From: Rhipicephalus microplus | Taxonomy: Eukaryota > Arthropoda > Arachnida > Ixodida > Ixodidae | Length of the DNA: 64,000 nt | Direction of reading: 5' to 3' | Assembly (NCBI RefSeq): GCF_043290135.1 | Contig: NC_134707.1 | Span: 138,571,319-138,635,318, forward strand | Part shown: piece after piece, positions 11,307 through 22,279 of the stretch | Layout of the letters: each line of letters begins with the position of its first letter | How positions within the stretch are numbered: position 1 is the first letter of the stretch | Notes under the pieces: generated by a model | What the model was told of the DNA's origin: nothing | Database searches by the model: none | The model's input: only the letters and a program-made list of their open reading frames with translations | Program-made: the position numbers and the translations under genes

Positions 11307-12749
11307 TTTCTAGTTGTGGAGTCTCAATTTTGGAGTTCCTAGTTGTGGAGTCTCTAGTTGTCGAGTTTCTAGTTGTGGAGTGTCTATTTGTGGAGTTTCT
11401 AGTTGTGAAGTTTCTAGTTGTGGAGTTTCTAGTTGGAGTTTTTAGATTTCGAGCTTCTAGTTGTAGATTTTCTATTTGCAGAGTTCCTCATTGTTGGGTT
11501 TCTAGTTGTGGAATTTCTAGCTGTGGAGTTTCTACTTATAGAATCTCTAGTCGAGGAGTTTCTAGTTGTGTAGTTTCTATCTGAGGAGTTTCTAAATGCA
11601 AAGTCTCTAGTTGTGCAGTCTCTAGTTGTGGAGTTTCTAGTTGTGGAGTTTCTTCTTGGGGAGTTTCTAGTTGTGAAGTTTCTAGTTGTGGATTTTCTAG
11701 TTGCGGAGTTTCTAGTTGCGGAGTTTCCAGTTGGGGAGTTTCTACTTGAGTTTATAGTTGTGGATTTTCTAGTTGCAATGTTTCGGTTTGCAGAGTTTCA
11801 AGTTGTGGAGTTTCTAGTTGCGGAGATTCTAGCTGCGGAGTTTCTAGTTGCGGAGTCTCTAGTTGTGCAGCCTCTAGTTGTTGAGTTTCTAGTTGTTAAG
11901 TTTATAGTTGAGGGGTTTCTAGCTGTGGAGTTTCTAGTTGCGGAGTGTCTATTTGCAGAGTTTCTAGTTGCGGAGTTTTTAGCTGCAGAGTTTCTAGTTG
12001 TGGAGTTTCTAGTTATGGAGTTTCTAGTTGTGGAGTTTTAGTTGTGGCGTTTCCAGTTGAGGAATTTATAGGTGTGGAGTTTGTAGTTGTTGAGTTTCTA
12101 GTTGTCGGGTTTCTAGTTGCGGAATTTCTAGTTGTGGAGTGTCTAGTTGTGGAGCTTTTAGTTGAAGAGTCTCTAGTTGTTGAGTCTCTAGCTGTGGAAA
12201 TTCTGGTTGTGGAGTTTCTAGTTGAAGAGTTTGTTGTTGCGGAGTTTCTAGATGGTGCTTTTCTAGTTGTAGAGTTTCTGGCTGTGGAGCTTAGAGGTGC
12301 GGAGTTTCTGGTTGTGGAGTTTCTAGTTGTGAGGTTTGTAGTTGTGGAGTTTCTAGTGGTAGAGTTTCTAGTTGTGGAATCTCTAGTTGTTGAGTTTCTA
12401 GTTGACGAGTTTCTATTTGCGAACTCTCAAGTTGTGGAGTTTCTAGTTGTGGAGTTTCTAGCTGTGGAGTTTGTAGTTGCGGAGTTTCTAGTTGCAGAGA
12501 TTCTAGTTATGGAGATTCTATTTGCCGAGTTTCTTGTTGCGAAGTCTCAAGTTGTAGAGTTTTTAGCTGTGGAGTTTCTAGTTGCGGAGTTTCTAGTTTT
12601 GGAGTTTCTAGTTGTGGAGTTTCTAGTTGTGGAATTTGTAGTTGTGGAGTATCTAGTTGTGGTGTTTCAAGTTGTGGAACTTCTAGCTGTGGAGTTTCTA
12701 GTTGCGGAGTTTCTAGTGGCAGAGTTTCTAGCTGCGGAGTTTTCTAGTT

Positions 12750-14585
12750 GTGGAGATTCTAGTTGTGGAGTTTCTAGTTGTGGAGTGTCTACTTGTGGAG
12801 TTTCTAGTTGTGGAGTATCTAGTTGCGGAGTCACTAATTGTGCAGTCTCTAGTTTTGGAGTCTCTAGTTGTGGAGTTTCTGGTTGTGGAGTTTATAGTTG
12901 TGGAATTTCTAGCTGTGGAGATTCTAGTTGCGGAGTTTCTAGTTGCAGAGTTTCTAGTTGTGGAGTTTCTAGTTGTGGAAATTTAGTTGTGGAGTTTAAA
13001 GTTGTGGAATATATAGGTGTGGAGTTTCTAGTTGTGGAGTTTCTAGTTTTCGGGTTTCTAGTTACGGAGTTTCTAGTTGTGGAATTTCTAGTTGTGGAGC
13101 TTTTAGTTGAGGAGTCTCTAGTTGTTGAGTCTCTAGTTGTGGAAGTTCTAGTTGTGGAGTTTCTAGTTGCGGAGTTTCTTGTTGCGGAGTTTCTTGTTCG
13201 GAGTTTCTACATGTGGAGTTTCTAGTTTTGGAGTTTCTGGCTGTGGAGTTTCTAGTTGTGGAGTCTCTAGTTGTGGAGTTTCTAGTTGTGGAGTTTCTAG
13301 TTGCGAAGTCTCAAGTTGTGGAGTTTCTAGTTGTGGAGTTTCAAGTTGTGGAGCTTCTAGTGGCGGGGTTCGTAGTTGTGGGTTTCGTAGTTGTGGAGTT
13401 TCTAGTTACGGAGTTTCAAGTTGTGGAGTTTCTCGTTGTGGAGTCTCTAGTTGTGGATTGTCTAGCTGTGGAGTTTCTAGTTGCGGAGTTTTTAGTTGCG
13501 GAGTTTCTCGTTGTGAAGTTTCTAGTTGTGGAGTTTCTAGTTGTGGAGTTTCTAGTTGTGGAGTCTGTAGTTGTGGAGTATCTATTTGTTGGGTTTCAAG
13601 TTGTGGAGTTTCTAGCTGTGGAGTTTCTAGTTGCAGGGTTTCTAGTTGCGGAGTTTTCTAGTTGTGGAGTTTCTAGTTGCGGAGTTTCTAGCTGCGAAGT
13701 TTCAAGTTGTGGAGTTTCTAGTTGTGGAGTTTCTGGTTGTGGAGTTTTTAGTTGTGGAGTCTCTAGTTGTGGAGTCTCTAGTTGTGGAGTTTCTAGTTGT
13801 GGAGTGTCTACTTGTGGAGTTTCTAGTTGTGGAGTTTCTAGCTGTGGAGTTTCTAGTTGCAGGGTTTCCAGTTTCGGAGTTTCTAGCTGTGGAGTTTCTA
13901 GTTGCGGAGTCTCTAGTTGTGCAGTCTCTGGTTTTAGAGTCTCTGGTTGTGGAGTTTCTAGTTGTGGAGTTTCTAGTTGCGAAGTGTCTAGTTATGGAGT
14001 TGTAAAGTTTCTAGTTGTGGAGCTTCTAGTTGCGGAGTTTCTAGCTGTGGAGTTTCAAGTTGCAGAGTCTCTAGTTGTGCAGTCTCTAGTTGTGGATTCT
14101 CTGGCTGTGGAGTTTCTAGTTGTGGAGTTTCTAGTTGTGGAGTTTCTATTTGCGGAGTTTCTTGTTGCGGAGTTTCTAGTTGTGGATTTTCTGGCTGTGG
14201 AGTTTCTAGTTGCGGAGTTTCTAGTTGTGGAGTTTCTAGTTGTGGAGTCTCTAGTTGTGGAGTTTCTAGTTGTGGAGTTTCTAGTTGGGAAGTCTCAAGT
14301 TGTGGAGTTTCTAGTTGTGGAGTTTCTAGTTGTGGAGTTTCTAGTTGTGGGGTTTGTAGTTGTGGGGTTCGTAGTTGTGCAGTTTCTAGTTGTGGAGTCT
14401 CTACTTGTGAAGTTTCCATTTGTGGTGTTTCTAGCTGTGGAGTTTCTAGTTGCGGAGTTTCTAGATGCAGAGTTTCTAGTTGCGGAGTTTTCTAGTTGTG
14501 GAGATTCCAGTGGCGGAGTTTCTAGTTGCGGAGTTTTTAGCTGCAGAGTTTCTAGTTGTGGAGTTTCTAGTTGTGGAGTTTCTAG
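12750..14585 (+). repeat. Module B, copy I
   Basis: A string of about 1.8 kb with its own landmarks: CACTAATTGTGCAG near 12,833, GTTTAAAGTTGTGG near 12,996, GTTTTCGGGTTTC near 13,048, GTTCGGAGTTTC near 13,197 and GGGTTTCGTAG near 13,380. It occurs once per super-repeat, after gamma. It is followed by the GTGCGTTTCCAGTTGAGG landmark at about 14,587. Confidence 0.83.
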
Positions 14586-15621
14586 TTGTGCGTTTCCAGT
14601 TGAGGAATTCATAGGTGTGGAGTTTGTAGTTGTTGAGTTTCTAGTTATCGGGTTTCTAGTTGCAGAATTTCTAGTGGTGGAGTGTCTAGTTGTGGAGCTT
14701 TTATTTGAAGAGTCCCTAGTTGTTGAGTCTCTAGCTGTGGAAATTCTAGTTGTGGAGTTTCTAGTTGAAGAGTTTGTTGTTGCGGAGTTTCTAGATTGTG
14801 TTTTTCTAGTTGTAGAGTTTCTGGCTGTGGAGTTTCCAGTTGCGGAGTTTCTAGTTGTGGAGTTTCTAGTTGTGAGGTTTGTAGTTGTGGAGTTTCTAGT
14901 GGTAGAGTTTCTAGTTGTGGAATCTCTAGTTGTGGAGTTTCTAGTTGTGGAGTATCTAAATGCGAACTCTCAAGTTGTGGAGTTTCTAGTTGTGGAGTTT
15001 CTAGCTGTGGAGTTTCTAGTTGTTGAGTTTCTAGTTGACGAGTTTCTATTTGCGAAGTCTCAAGTGTTGGAGTTTTTAGCTGTGGAGTTTCTAGTTGCGG
15101 AGTTTGTAGTTGCTAAGTTTGTAGTTGCAGAGTTTCTAGTTATGGAGATTCTATTTGCCGAGTTTCTTGTTGCGAAGTCTCAAGTTGTGGAGTTTCTAGC
15201 TGTGGAGTTTCTAGTTGCGGAGTTTCTAGTTGTGGAGTTTCTAGTTGTGGAATTTGTAGTTGTGGAGTATCTAGTTGTGGTGTTTCAAGTTGTGGAGTTT
15301 CTAGCTGTGGAGTTTCTAGTTGCGGAGTTTCTAGTGGCAGAGTTTCTAGCTGCGGAGTTTTCTAGTTGCGGAGATTCTAGTGGCGGAGTTTCAAGTTGTG
15401 GAGTATCAAGTTGCGGAGTTACTAGCTATGGAGTTTCTAGTTGCGGAGTCTCTAGTTGTGCAGTCTCTAGTTGTTGAGTTGCTTGTTGTGAAGTTTCTAG
15501 TTGTGGGGTTTCTAGCTGTGTAGTTTCTAGTCGCGGAGTTTCTGGTTGCAGAGTTTCTAGTTGCGGAGTTTCTAGATGCTGAGTTTCTAGTTGTGGAGTT
15601 TCTAGTTGTGGAATTTTAGTT

Positions 15622-17582
15622 GTGGAGTTTCAAGTTGTGGAATTTCAAGTTGTGGAATTTATAGGTGTCGAGTTTCTAGTTGTTGAGTGTCTAGTTGTGG
15701 AGTTTCTAGTTGTAGAGTTCCTAGTTGTGGAGTTTCTAGTGGTGGAGTTTCTAGTTGTTGAGTTTGTAGTTGCTGAGTTTCTAGTCGCGAATTCTCAAAT
15801 TGTGGAGTTTCTAGCTCTGGATTTTGAAGTTGTAGAGTTCCTAGTTGCGGAGTGTCTAGATGGAAGTTTCTAGTTGTTGAGTTTCTAGTTGACGAGTTTC
15901 TATTTGCGAAGTCTGAAGTTGTGTAGTTTCTAGCTGTTGAGTTTCTAGTTGCGGAGTTTCTAGTTGTGGAGTTTCTAGTTGTGGAGTTTCTAGTTGTGGA
16001 GTTTGTAGTTGTGGAGTATCTAGTTGTGGTGTTTCAAGTTTTGGAGTTTCTAGCTGTGGAGTTTCTAGTTGCGGAGTTTCTAGTGGCAGAGTTTCTAGCT
16101 GCGGAGTTTTCTAGTTGCGGAGATTCTAGTGGCGGAGTTTCAAGTTGTGGAGTTTCTAGTTGCGGAGTTACTAGCTATGGAGTTTCTAGTTGCGGAGTCT
16201 CTAGTTGTGCAGTCTCTAGTTGTTGAGTTGCTAGTTGTGAAGTTTCTAGTTGTGGGGTTTCTAGCTGTGTAGTTTCTAGTTGCGGAGTTTCTAGTTGCAG
16301 AGTTTCTAGTTCCGGAGTTTCTAGTTGCAGAGATTCTAGTTGTGGAGTTTCTTGTTGGGGAGTTTCTAGTTGTTGAGTTTCTAGCTGTGGAGTTTCTAGT
16401 CGCGGAGTTTCTGGTTGCAGAGTTTCTAGTTGCGGAGTTTCTAGATGCTGAGTTTCTAGTTGTGGAGTTTCTAGTTGTGGAGTTTTAGTTGTGGAGTTTC
16501 AAGTTGTGGAATTTCAAGTTGTGGAATTTATAGGTGTCGAGTTTCTAGTTGTTGAGTGTCTAGTTGTGGAGTTTCTAGTTGTAGAGTTCCTAGTTGTGGA
16601 GTTTCTAGTGGTGGAGTTTCTAGTTGTTGAGTTTCTAGTTGACGAGTTTCTATTTGCGAAGTCTCAAGTGTTGGAGTTTCTAGCTGTGGAGTTTCTAGTT
16701 GCGGAGTTTGTAGTTGCGGAGTTTGTAGTTGAAGAGTTTCTAGTTGTGGAGATTCTATTTGCCGAGTTTCTTGTTGCGAAGTCTCAAGTTGTGGAGTTTC
16801 TAGCTGTGGAGTTTCTAGTTGCGGAGTTTCTAGTTGTGGAGTTTCTAGTTGTGGAGTTTCTAGTTGTGGAATCTGTAGTTGTGGAGTATCTAGTTGTGGT
16901 GTTTCAAGTTGTGGAGTTTCTAGCTGTGGAGTTTCTAGTTGCGGAGTTTCTAGTGGCAGAGTTTCTAGCTGCGGAGTTTTCTAGTTGCGGAGATTCTAGT
17001 GGCGGAGTTTCAAGTTGTGGAGTTTCTAGTTGCGGAGTCTCTAGTTGTGCAGTCTCTAATTGTTGAGTTGCTAGTTGTGAAGTTTCTAGATGTGGGGTTT
17101 CTAGCTGTGTAGTTTCTAGTTGCGGAGTTTCTAGTTGCAGAGTTTCTAGTTGCGGAGTTTCTAGTTGCAGAGATTCTAGTTGTGGAGTTTCTAGTTGGGG
17201 AGTTTCTAGTTCTTGAGTTTCTAGCTGTGGAGTTTCTAGTCGCGGAGTTTCTGGTTGCAGAGTTTCTAGTTGCGGAGTTTCTAGATGCTGAGTTTCTAGT
17301 TGTGGAGTTTCTAGTTGGGGAATTTTAGTTGTGGAGTTTCAAGTTGTGGAATTTCAAGTTGTGGAATTTATAGTTGTCGAGTTTCTAGTTGTTGAGTGTC
17401 TAGTTGTGGAGTTTCTAGTTGTAGAGTTCCTAGTTGTGGAGTTTCTAGTGGTGGAGTTTCTAGTTGTTGAGTTTCTAGTTGCTGAGTTTCTAGTCGCGAA
17501 GTCTCAAATTGTGGAGTTTCTAGCTCTGGATTTTGAAGTTGTAGAGTTCCTAGTTGCGGAGTGTCTAGATGGAAGTTTCTAG
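15622..17582 (+). repeat. Tandem M5 modules at 869- and 840-bp spacing
   Basis: A string starting GTGGAGTTTCAAGTTGTGG recurs at 15,622, 16,491 and 17,331. The first and third continue into the GATTTTGAAG and GTCTAGATGGAAG landmarks. The middle one switches at about 16,642 to the counterpart of 3,560, which is the copy I to copy II junction. Confidence 0.82.
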
Positions 17583-18356
17583 TTGTTGAGTTTCTAGTTG
17601 ACGAGTTTCTATTTGCGAAGTCTCAAGTTGTGGAGTTTCTAGCTGTGGAGTTTCTAGTTGCGGAGTTTGTAGCTGCAGAGTTTCTAGTTGCAGAGTTTCT
17701 AGTTGTGGAGATTCTAGTGTCCGAGTTTCTTGTTGCGAAGTCTCAAGTTGTGGAGTTTCTAGCTGTGGAGTTTCTAGTTGCGGAGTTTCTAGTTGCGGAG
17801 TTTCTAGTTGCGGAGTTTCTAGTTGTGGAGTTTCTAGTTGTGGAATTTGTAGTTGTGGAGTATCGTGTTGTGGTGTTTCAAGTTGTGGAGTTTCTAGCTG
17901 TGGAGTTTCTAGTTGTGGAGTTTCTAGTTGCAGAGTTTCTAGTTGCGGAGTTTTCTAGTTGTGGAGATTCTAGTAGCGGAGTTTCAAGTTGTGGAGTTTC
18001 TAGTTGCGGAGTTACTAGCTGTGGAGTTTGTAGTGGCGGAGTCTCTAGTTGTGCAGTCTCTAGTTGTTGAGTTGCTAGTTGTGAAGTATATAGTTGTGGG
18101 GTTTCTAGCTCTGGAGTTTCTAGTTGCGGAGTTTCTAGTTGCAAAGTTTCTAGTTGCAGAATTTCTAGTTGCAGAGATTCTAGTTGTGGAGTTTCTAGCT
18201 GTGGAGTTTCTAGTGGTTGAGTTTACAGTTGACGAGTTTCTATTTGCGAAGTCTCGAGTTGTGGAGTTTCTAGCTGTAAAGTTTCTAGTTGCAGAGTTTC
18301 TAGTTGCGAAGTTTTCTGTTGTGGAGTTTCCAGTTGTGGAAATTCAATCTGTGTAG
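17561..18356 (+). repeat. M1 module, alpha-prime (copy II)
   Basis: It is full length (796 bp), so it keeps the nine units missing at 753. It is followed directly by M2, as at 753 and 26,779. The distance to the next M1 (21,484) is 3,923 bp, 61 bp longer than the 3,862 bp in copy III because of the duplication at 18,779-18,900. Confidence 0.9.
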
Positions 18357-18363
18357 TTTCTAG

Positions 18364-19468
18364 TTGTGGAGTCTCAATTTTGGAGTTCCAAGTTGTGGAG
18401 TCTCTAGTTGTCGAGTTTCTAGTTGTGGAGTGTCTATTTGTGGAGTGTCTATTTGTGGAGTTTCTAGTTGTGGAATTTCTAGCTGTGGAGTTTCTAGTTG
18501 CGGAGTTTGTAGTTGCGGAGTTTCCAGTTGCAGAGTTTTTAGTTGTGGAGATTCTAGTTGCCGAGTTTCTTGTTGCGAAGTCTCAAGTTTTGGAGTTTGT
18601 ATCTGTGGAGTTTCTAGTTGCAGAGTTTCTAGTTGTGGAGTTTCTAGTTGTGGAGTTTCTAGTTGTGGAATTTGTAGTTGTGGAGTATCTAGTTGTGGTG
18701 TTTCAAGTTGTGGAGTTTCTAGCTGTGGAGTTTCTAGTTGCGGAGTTTCTAGTGGCAAAGTTTCTAGTTGCGGAGTTTGCTAGTTGTGGAGATTCTAGCT
18801 GTGGAGTTTCTAGTTGCAGAGTTTCTAGTTGTGGAGTTTGCTAGTTGTGGAGATTCTAGCTGTGGAGTTTCTAGTTGCAGAGTTTCTAGTTGTGGAGTTT
18901 CTAGTTGTGGAGTTTCTAGTTGTGGGATTTGTAGTTGTGGAGGATCGTGTTGTGGTGTTTCAAGTTGTGGAGTTTCTAGCTGTGGAGTTTCTAGTTGTGG
19001 AGTTTCTTGTGGCAGAGTTTCTAGTTGCGGAGTTTTCTAGTTGTGGAGATTCTAGTGGCGGAGTTTCAAGTTGTGAAGTTTCTAGTTGCGGAGTTACTAG
19101 CTGTGGAGTTTCCAGGTGCGGAGTCTCTAGTTTTGCAGTCTATAGTTGTTGAGTTGCTAGTTGTGAAGTTTATAGTTGCGGGGTTTCTAGCTGTGGAGTG
19201 TCTAGTTGTGGGGTTTGTAGTTGCAGAGTTTCTAGTTTCGGAGTTTCTAGTTGCAGAGATTCTAGTGGTGGAGTTTCTAGTTGTGGAGTCTCTAGTTGTG
19301 GAGTTTCTAGCTGTGGAGTTTCTAGTAGTTGAGTTTCCAGTTGACGAGTTTCTATTTGCGAAGTCTCAAGTTGTGGAGTTTCTAGCTGTAAAGTTTCTAG
19401 TTGCAGAGTTTCTAGTTGCGAAGTTTCCAGTTGTGGAGTTTCCAGTTGTGGAAATTCAATCTGTGTAG
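18364..19468 (+). repeat. M2 module, copy II (1,105 bp, with 61-bp duplication)
   Basis: It is identical in layout to 1,421-2,464 except for a 61-bp tandem duplication at 18,779-18,900 that repeats the 16-bp unit and the next three units. Confidence 0.87.
18779..18900 (+). repeat. Private 61-bp tandem duplication
   Basis: The two 61-bp halves (18,779-18,839 and 18,840-18,900) both begin GCTAGTTGTGGAGATTC and are separated by nothing. The length is four units plus one base because it includes a 16-bp unit. It is absent at the matching sites 1,836 and 27,997. Confidence 0.92.
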
Positions 19469-21483
19469 TTTCTAGTTGTGGAGTCTCAATTTTGGAGTTC
19501 CTAGTTGTGGAGTCTCTAGTTGTCGAGTTTCTAGTTGTGGAGTGTCTATTTGTGGAGTTTCTAGTTGTGAAGTTTCTAGTTGTGGAGTATCTAGTTGGAG
19601 TTTTTAGATTTCGAGCTTCTAGTTGTAGATTTTCTATTTGCAGAGTTCCTCATTGTGGAGTTTCTAGTTGTGGGGTTTCTAGTTGTGGAAATTCTAGCTG
19701 TGGAGTTTCTACTTATGAAATCCCTAGTTGTGGAGTTTCTAGTTGTGGAGTTTCTAGTTGTGGAGTTTCTTGTGGGGAGTTTCTATTTGCGGAGTTTCTA
19801 GTTGCGGAGTTTCCAGTTGGGGAGTTTCTACTTGGGTTTATAGTTGTGGAATTTCTAGTTGCAGAGTTTCGAGTTGCGGAGTTTCAAGTTGTGGAGTTTC
19901 TAGTTGCGGAGTTTCTAGTTGCGGAGTCTCTAGTTGTGCAGTCTCTAGTTGTTGAGTTTCTAGTTGTGAAGTTTATAGTTGAGGGGTTTCTAGCTGTGGA
20001 GTTTCTAGTTGCGGAGTTTCTATTTGCAGAGTTTCTAGTTGCGGAGTTTTTAGCTGCAGAGTTTCTAGTTGTGGAGTTTCTAGTTGTGGAGTTTCTAGTT
20101 GTGGAGTTTTAGTTGTGCGTTTCCAGTTGAGGAATTCATAGGTGTGGAGTTTGTAGTTGTTGAGTTTCTAGTTATCGGGTTTCTAGTTGCAGAATTTTTA
20201 GTGGTGGAGTATCTAGTTGTGGAGCTTTTATTTGAAGAGTCTCTAGTTGTTGAGTCTCTAGCTGTGGAAATTCTAGTTGTGGAGTTTCTAGTTGAAGAGT
20301 TTGTTGTTGCGGAGTTTCTAGATTGTGTTTTTCTAGTTGTAGAGTTTCTGGCTGTGGAGTTTCCAGTTGCGGAGTTTCTAGTTGTGGAGTTTCTAGTTGT
20401 GAGCTTTGTAGTTGTGGAGTTTCTAGTGGTAGAGTTTCTAGTTGTGGAATCTCTAGTTGTGGAGTTTCTAGTGGTGGAGTATCTAAATGCGAACTCTCAA
20501 GTTGTGGAGTTTCTAGTTGTGGAGTTTCTAGCTGTGGAGTTTCTAGTTGTTGAGTTTCTAGTTGACGAGTTTCTATTTGCGAAGTCTCAAGTGTTGGAGT
20601 TTCTAGCTGTGGAGTTTCTAGTTGCGGAGTTTGTAGTTGCGGAGTTTGTAGTTGAAGAGTTTCTAGTTGTGGAGATTCTATTTGCCGAGTTTCTTGTTGC
20701 GAAGTCTCAAGTTGTGGAGTTTCTAGCTGTGGAATTTCTAGTTGCGGAGTTTCTAGTTGTGGAGTTTCTAGTTGTGGAGTTTCTAGTTGTGGAATCTGTA
20801 GTTGTGGAGTATCTAGTTGTGGTGTTTCAAGTTGTGGAGTTTCTAGCTGTGGAGTTTCTAGTTGCGGAGTTTCTAGTGGCAGAGTTTCTAGCTGCGGAGT
20901 TTTCTAGTTGCGGAGATTCTAGTGGCGGAGTTTCAAGTTGTGGAGTTTCTAGTTGCGGAGTCTCTAGTTGTGCAGTCTCTAATTGTTGAGTTGCTAGTTG
21001 TGAAGTTTCTAGATGTGGGGTTTCTAGCTGTGTAGTTTCTAGTTGCGGAGTTTCTAGTTGCAGAGTTTCTAGTTGCGGAGTTTCTAGTTGCAGAGATTCT
21101 AGTTGTGGAGTTTCTAGTTGGGGAGTTTCTAGTTGTTGAGTTTCTAGCTGTGGAGTTTCTAGTCGCGGAGTTTCTGGTTGCAGAGTTTCTAGTTGCGGAG
21201 TTTCTAGATGCTGAGTTTCTAGTTGTGGAGTTTCTAGTTGGGGAATTTTAGTTTTGGAGTTTCAAGTTGTGGAATTTCAAGTTGTGGAATTTATAGGTGT
21301 CGAGTTTCTAGTTGTTGAGTGTCTAGTTGTGGAGTTTCTAGTTGTAGAGTTCCTAGTTGTGGAGTTTCTAGTGGTGGAGTTTCTAGTTGTTGAGTTTCTA
21401 GTTGCTGAGTTTCTAGTCGCGAAGTCTCAAATTGTGGAGTTTCTAGCTCTGGATTTTGAAGTTGTAGAGTTCCTAGTTGCGGA

Positions 21484-22279
21484 GTGTCTAGATGGAAGTT
21501 TCTAGTTGTTGAGTTTCTAGTTGACGAGTTTCTATTTGCGAAGTCTCAAGTTGTGGAGTTTCTAGCTGTGGAGTTTCTAGTTGCGGAGTTTGTAGCTGCA
21601 GAGTTTCTAGTTGCAGAGTTTCTAGTTGTGGAGATTCTAGTGTCCGAGTTTCTTGTTGCGAAGTCTCAAGTTGTGGAGTTTCTAGCTGTGGAGTTTCTAG
21701 TTGCGGAGTTTCTAGTTGCGGAGTTTCTAGTTGCGGAGTTTCTAGTTGTGGAGTTTCTAGTTGTGGAATTTGTAGTTGTGGAGTATCGTGTTGTGGTGTT
21801 TCAAGTTGTGGAGTTTCTAGCTGTGGAGTTTCTAGTTGTGGAGTTTCTAGTTGCAGAGTTTCTAGTTGCGGAGTTTTCTAGTTGTGGAGATTCTAGTAGC
21901 GGAGTTTCAAGTTGTGGAGTTTCTAGTTGCGGAGTTACTAGCTGTGGAGTTTGTAGTGGCGGAGTCTCTAGTTGTGCAGTCTCTAGTTGTTGAGTTGCTA
22001 GTTGTGAAGTATATAGTTGTGGGGTTTCTAGCTCTGGAGTTTCTAGTTGCGGAGTTTCTAGTTGCAAAGTTTCTAGTTGCAGAATTTCTAGTTGCAGAGA
22101 TTCTAGTTGTGGAGTTTCTAGCTGTGGAGTTTCTAGTGGTTGAGTTTACAGTTGACGAGTTTCTATTTGCGAAGTCTCGAGTTGTGGAGTTTCTAGCTGT
22201 AAAGTTTCTAGTTGCAGAGTTTCTAGTTGCGAAGTTTTCTGTTGTGGAGTTTCCAGTTGTGGAAATTCAATCTGTGTAG
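21484..22279 (+). repeat. M1 module, alpha (copy II)
   Basis: It matches the copy at 4,480 at offset 17,004 with no length change. It is followed 3,143 bp later by beta. Confidence 0.9.

Larger units (their letters stand above)
1..16640 (+). repeat. Super-repeat copy I (about 17 kb, left end cut by window)
   Basis: This block matches copy III (26,413-42,951) along nearly its whole length. The offset is 26,161 bp from about 1,420 to 12,400, 26,251 from 12,750 to about 14,280, and 26,205-26,310 beyond that. The steps are mostly whole 15-bp multiples (90, 60, 15, 90 bp). Its first 9.4 kb also match copy II at offsets 16,808, 16,943 and 17,004. Internal order: alpha-prime module (753), M2 module (1,421), alpha (4,480), beta (7,623), gamma (10,511), module B (12,750), then a 0.87-kb tandem. 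I saw only isolated substitutions against copy III, for example G at 8,216 where both other copies have T. Confidence 0.88.

Noticed and set aside
13213..15477. A large + strand protein of EFLVV and VSSCG repeats (754 codons), and other frames of 100-500 codons
   Set aside because: The start is GTG, the frame changes peptide type at phase-shift units, related copies at 39,464 and 54,135 end at different points, and the repeat is open in two frames by construction.
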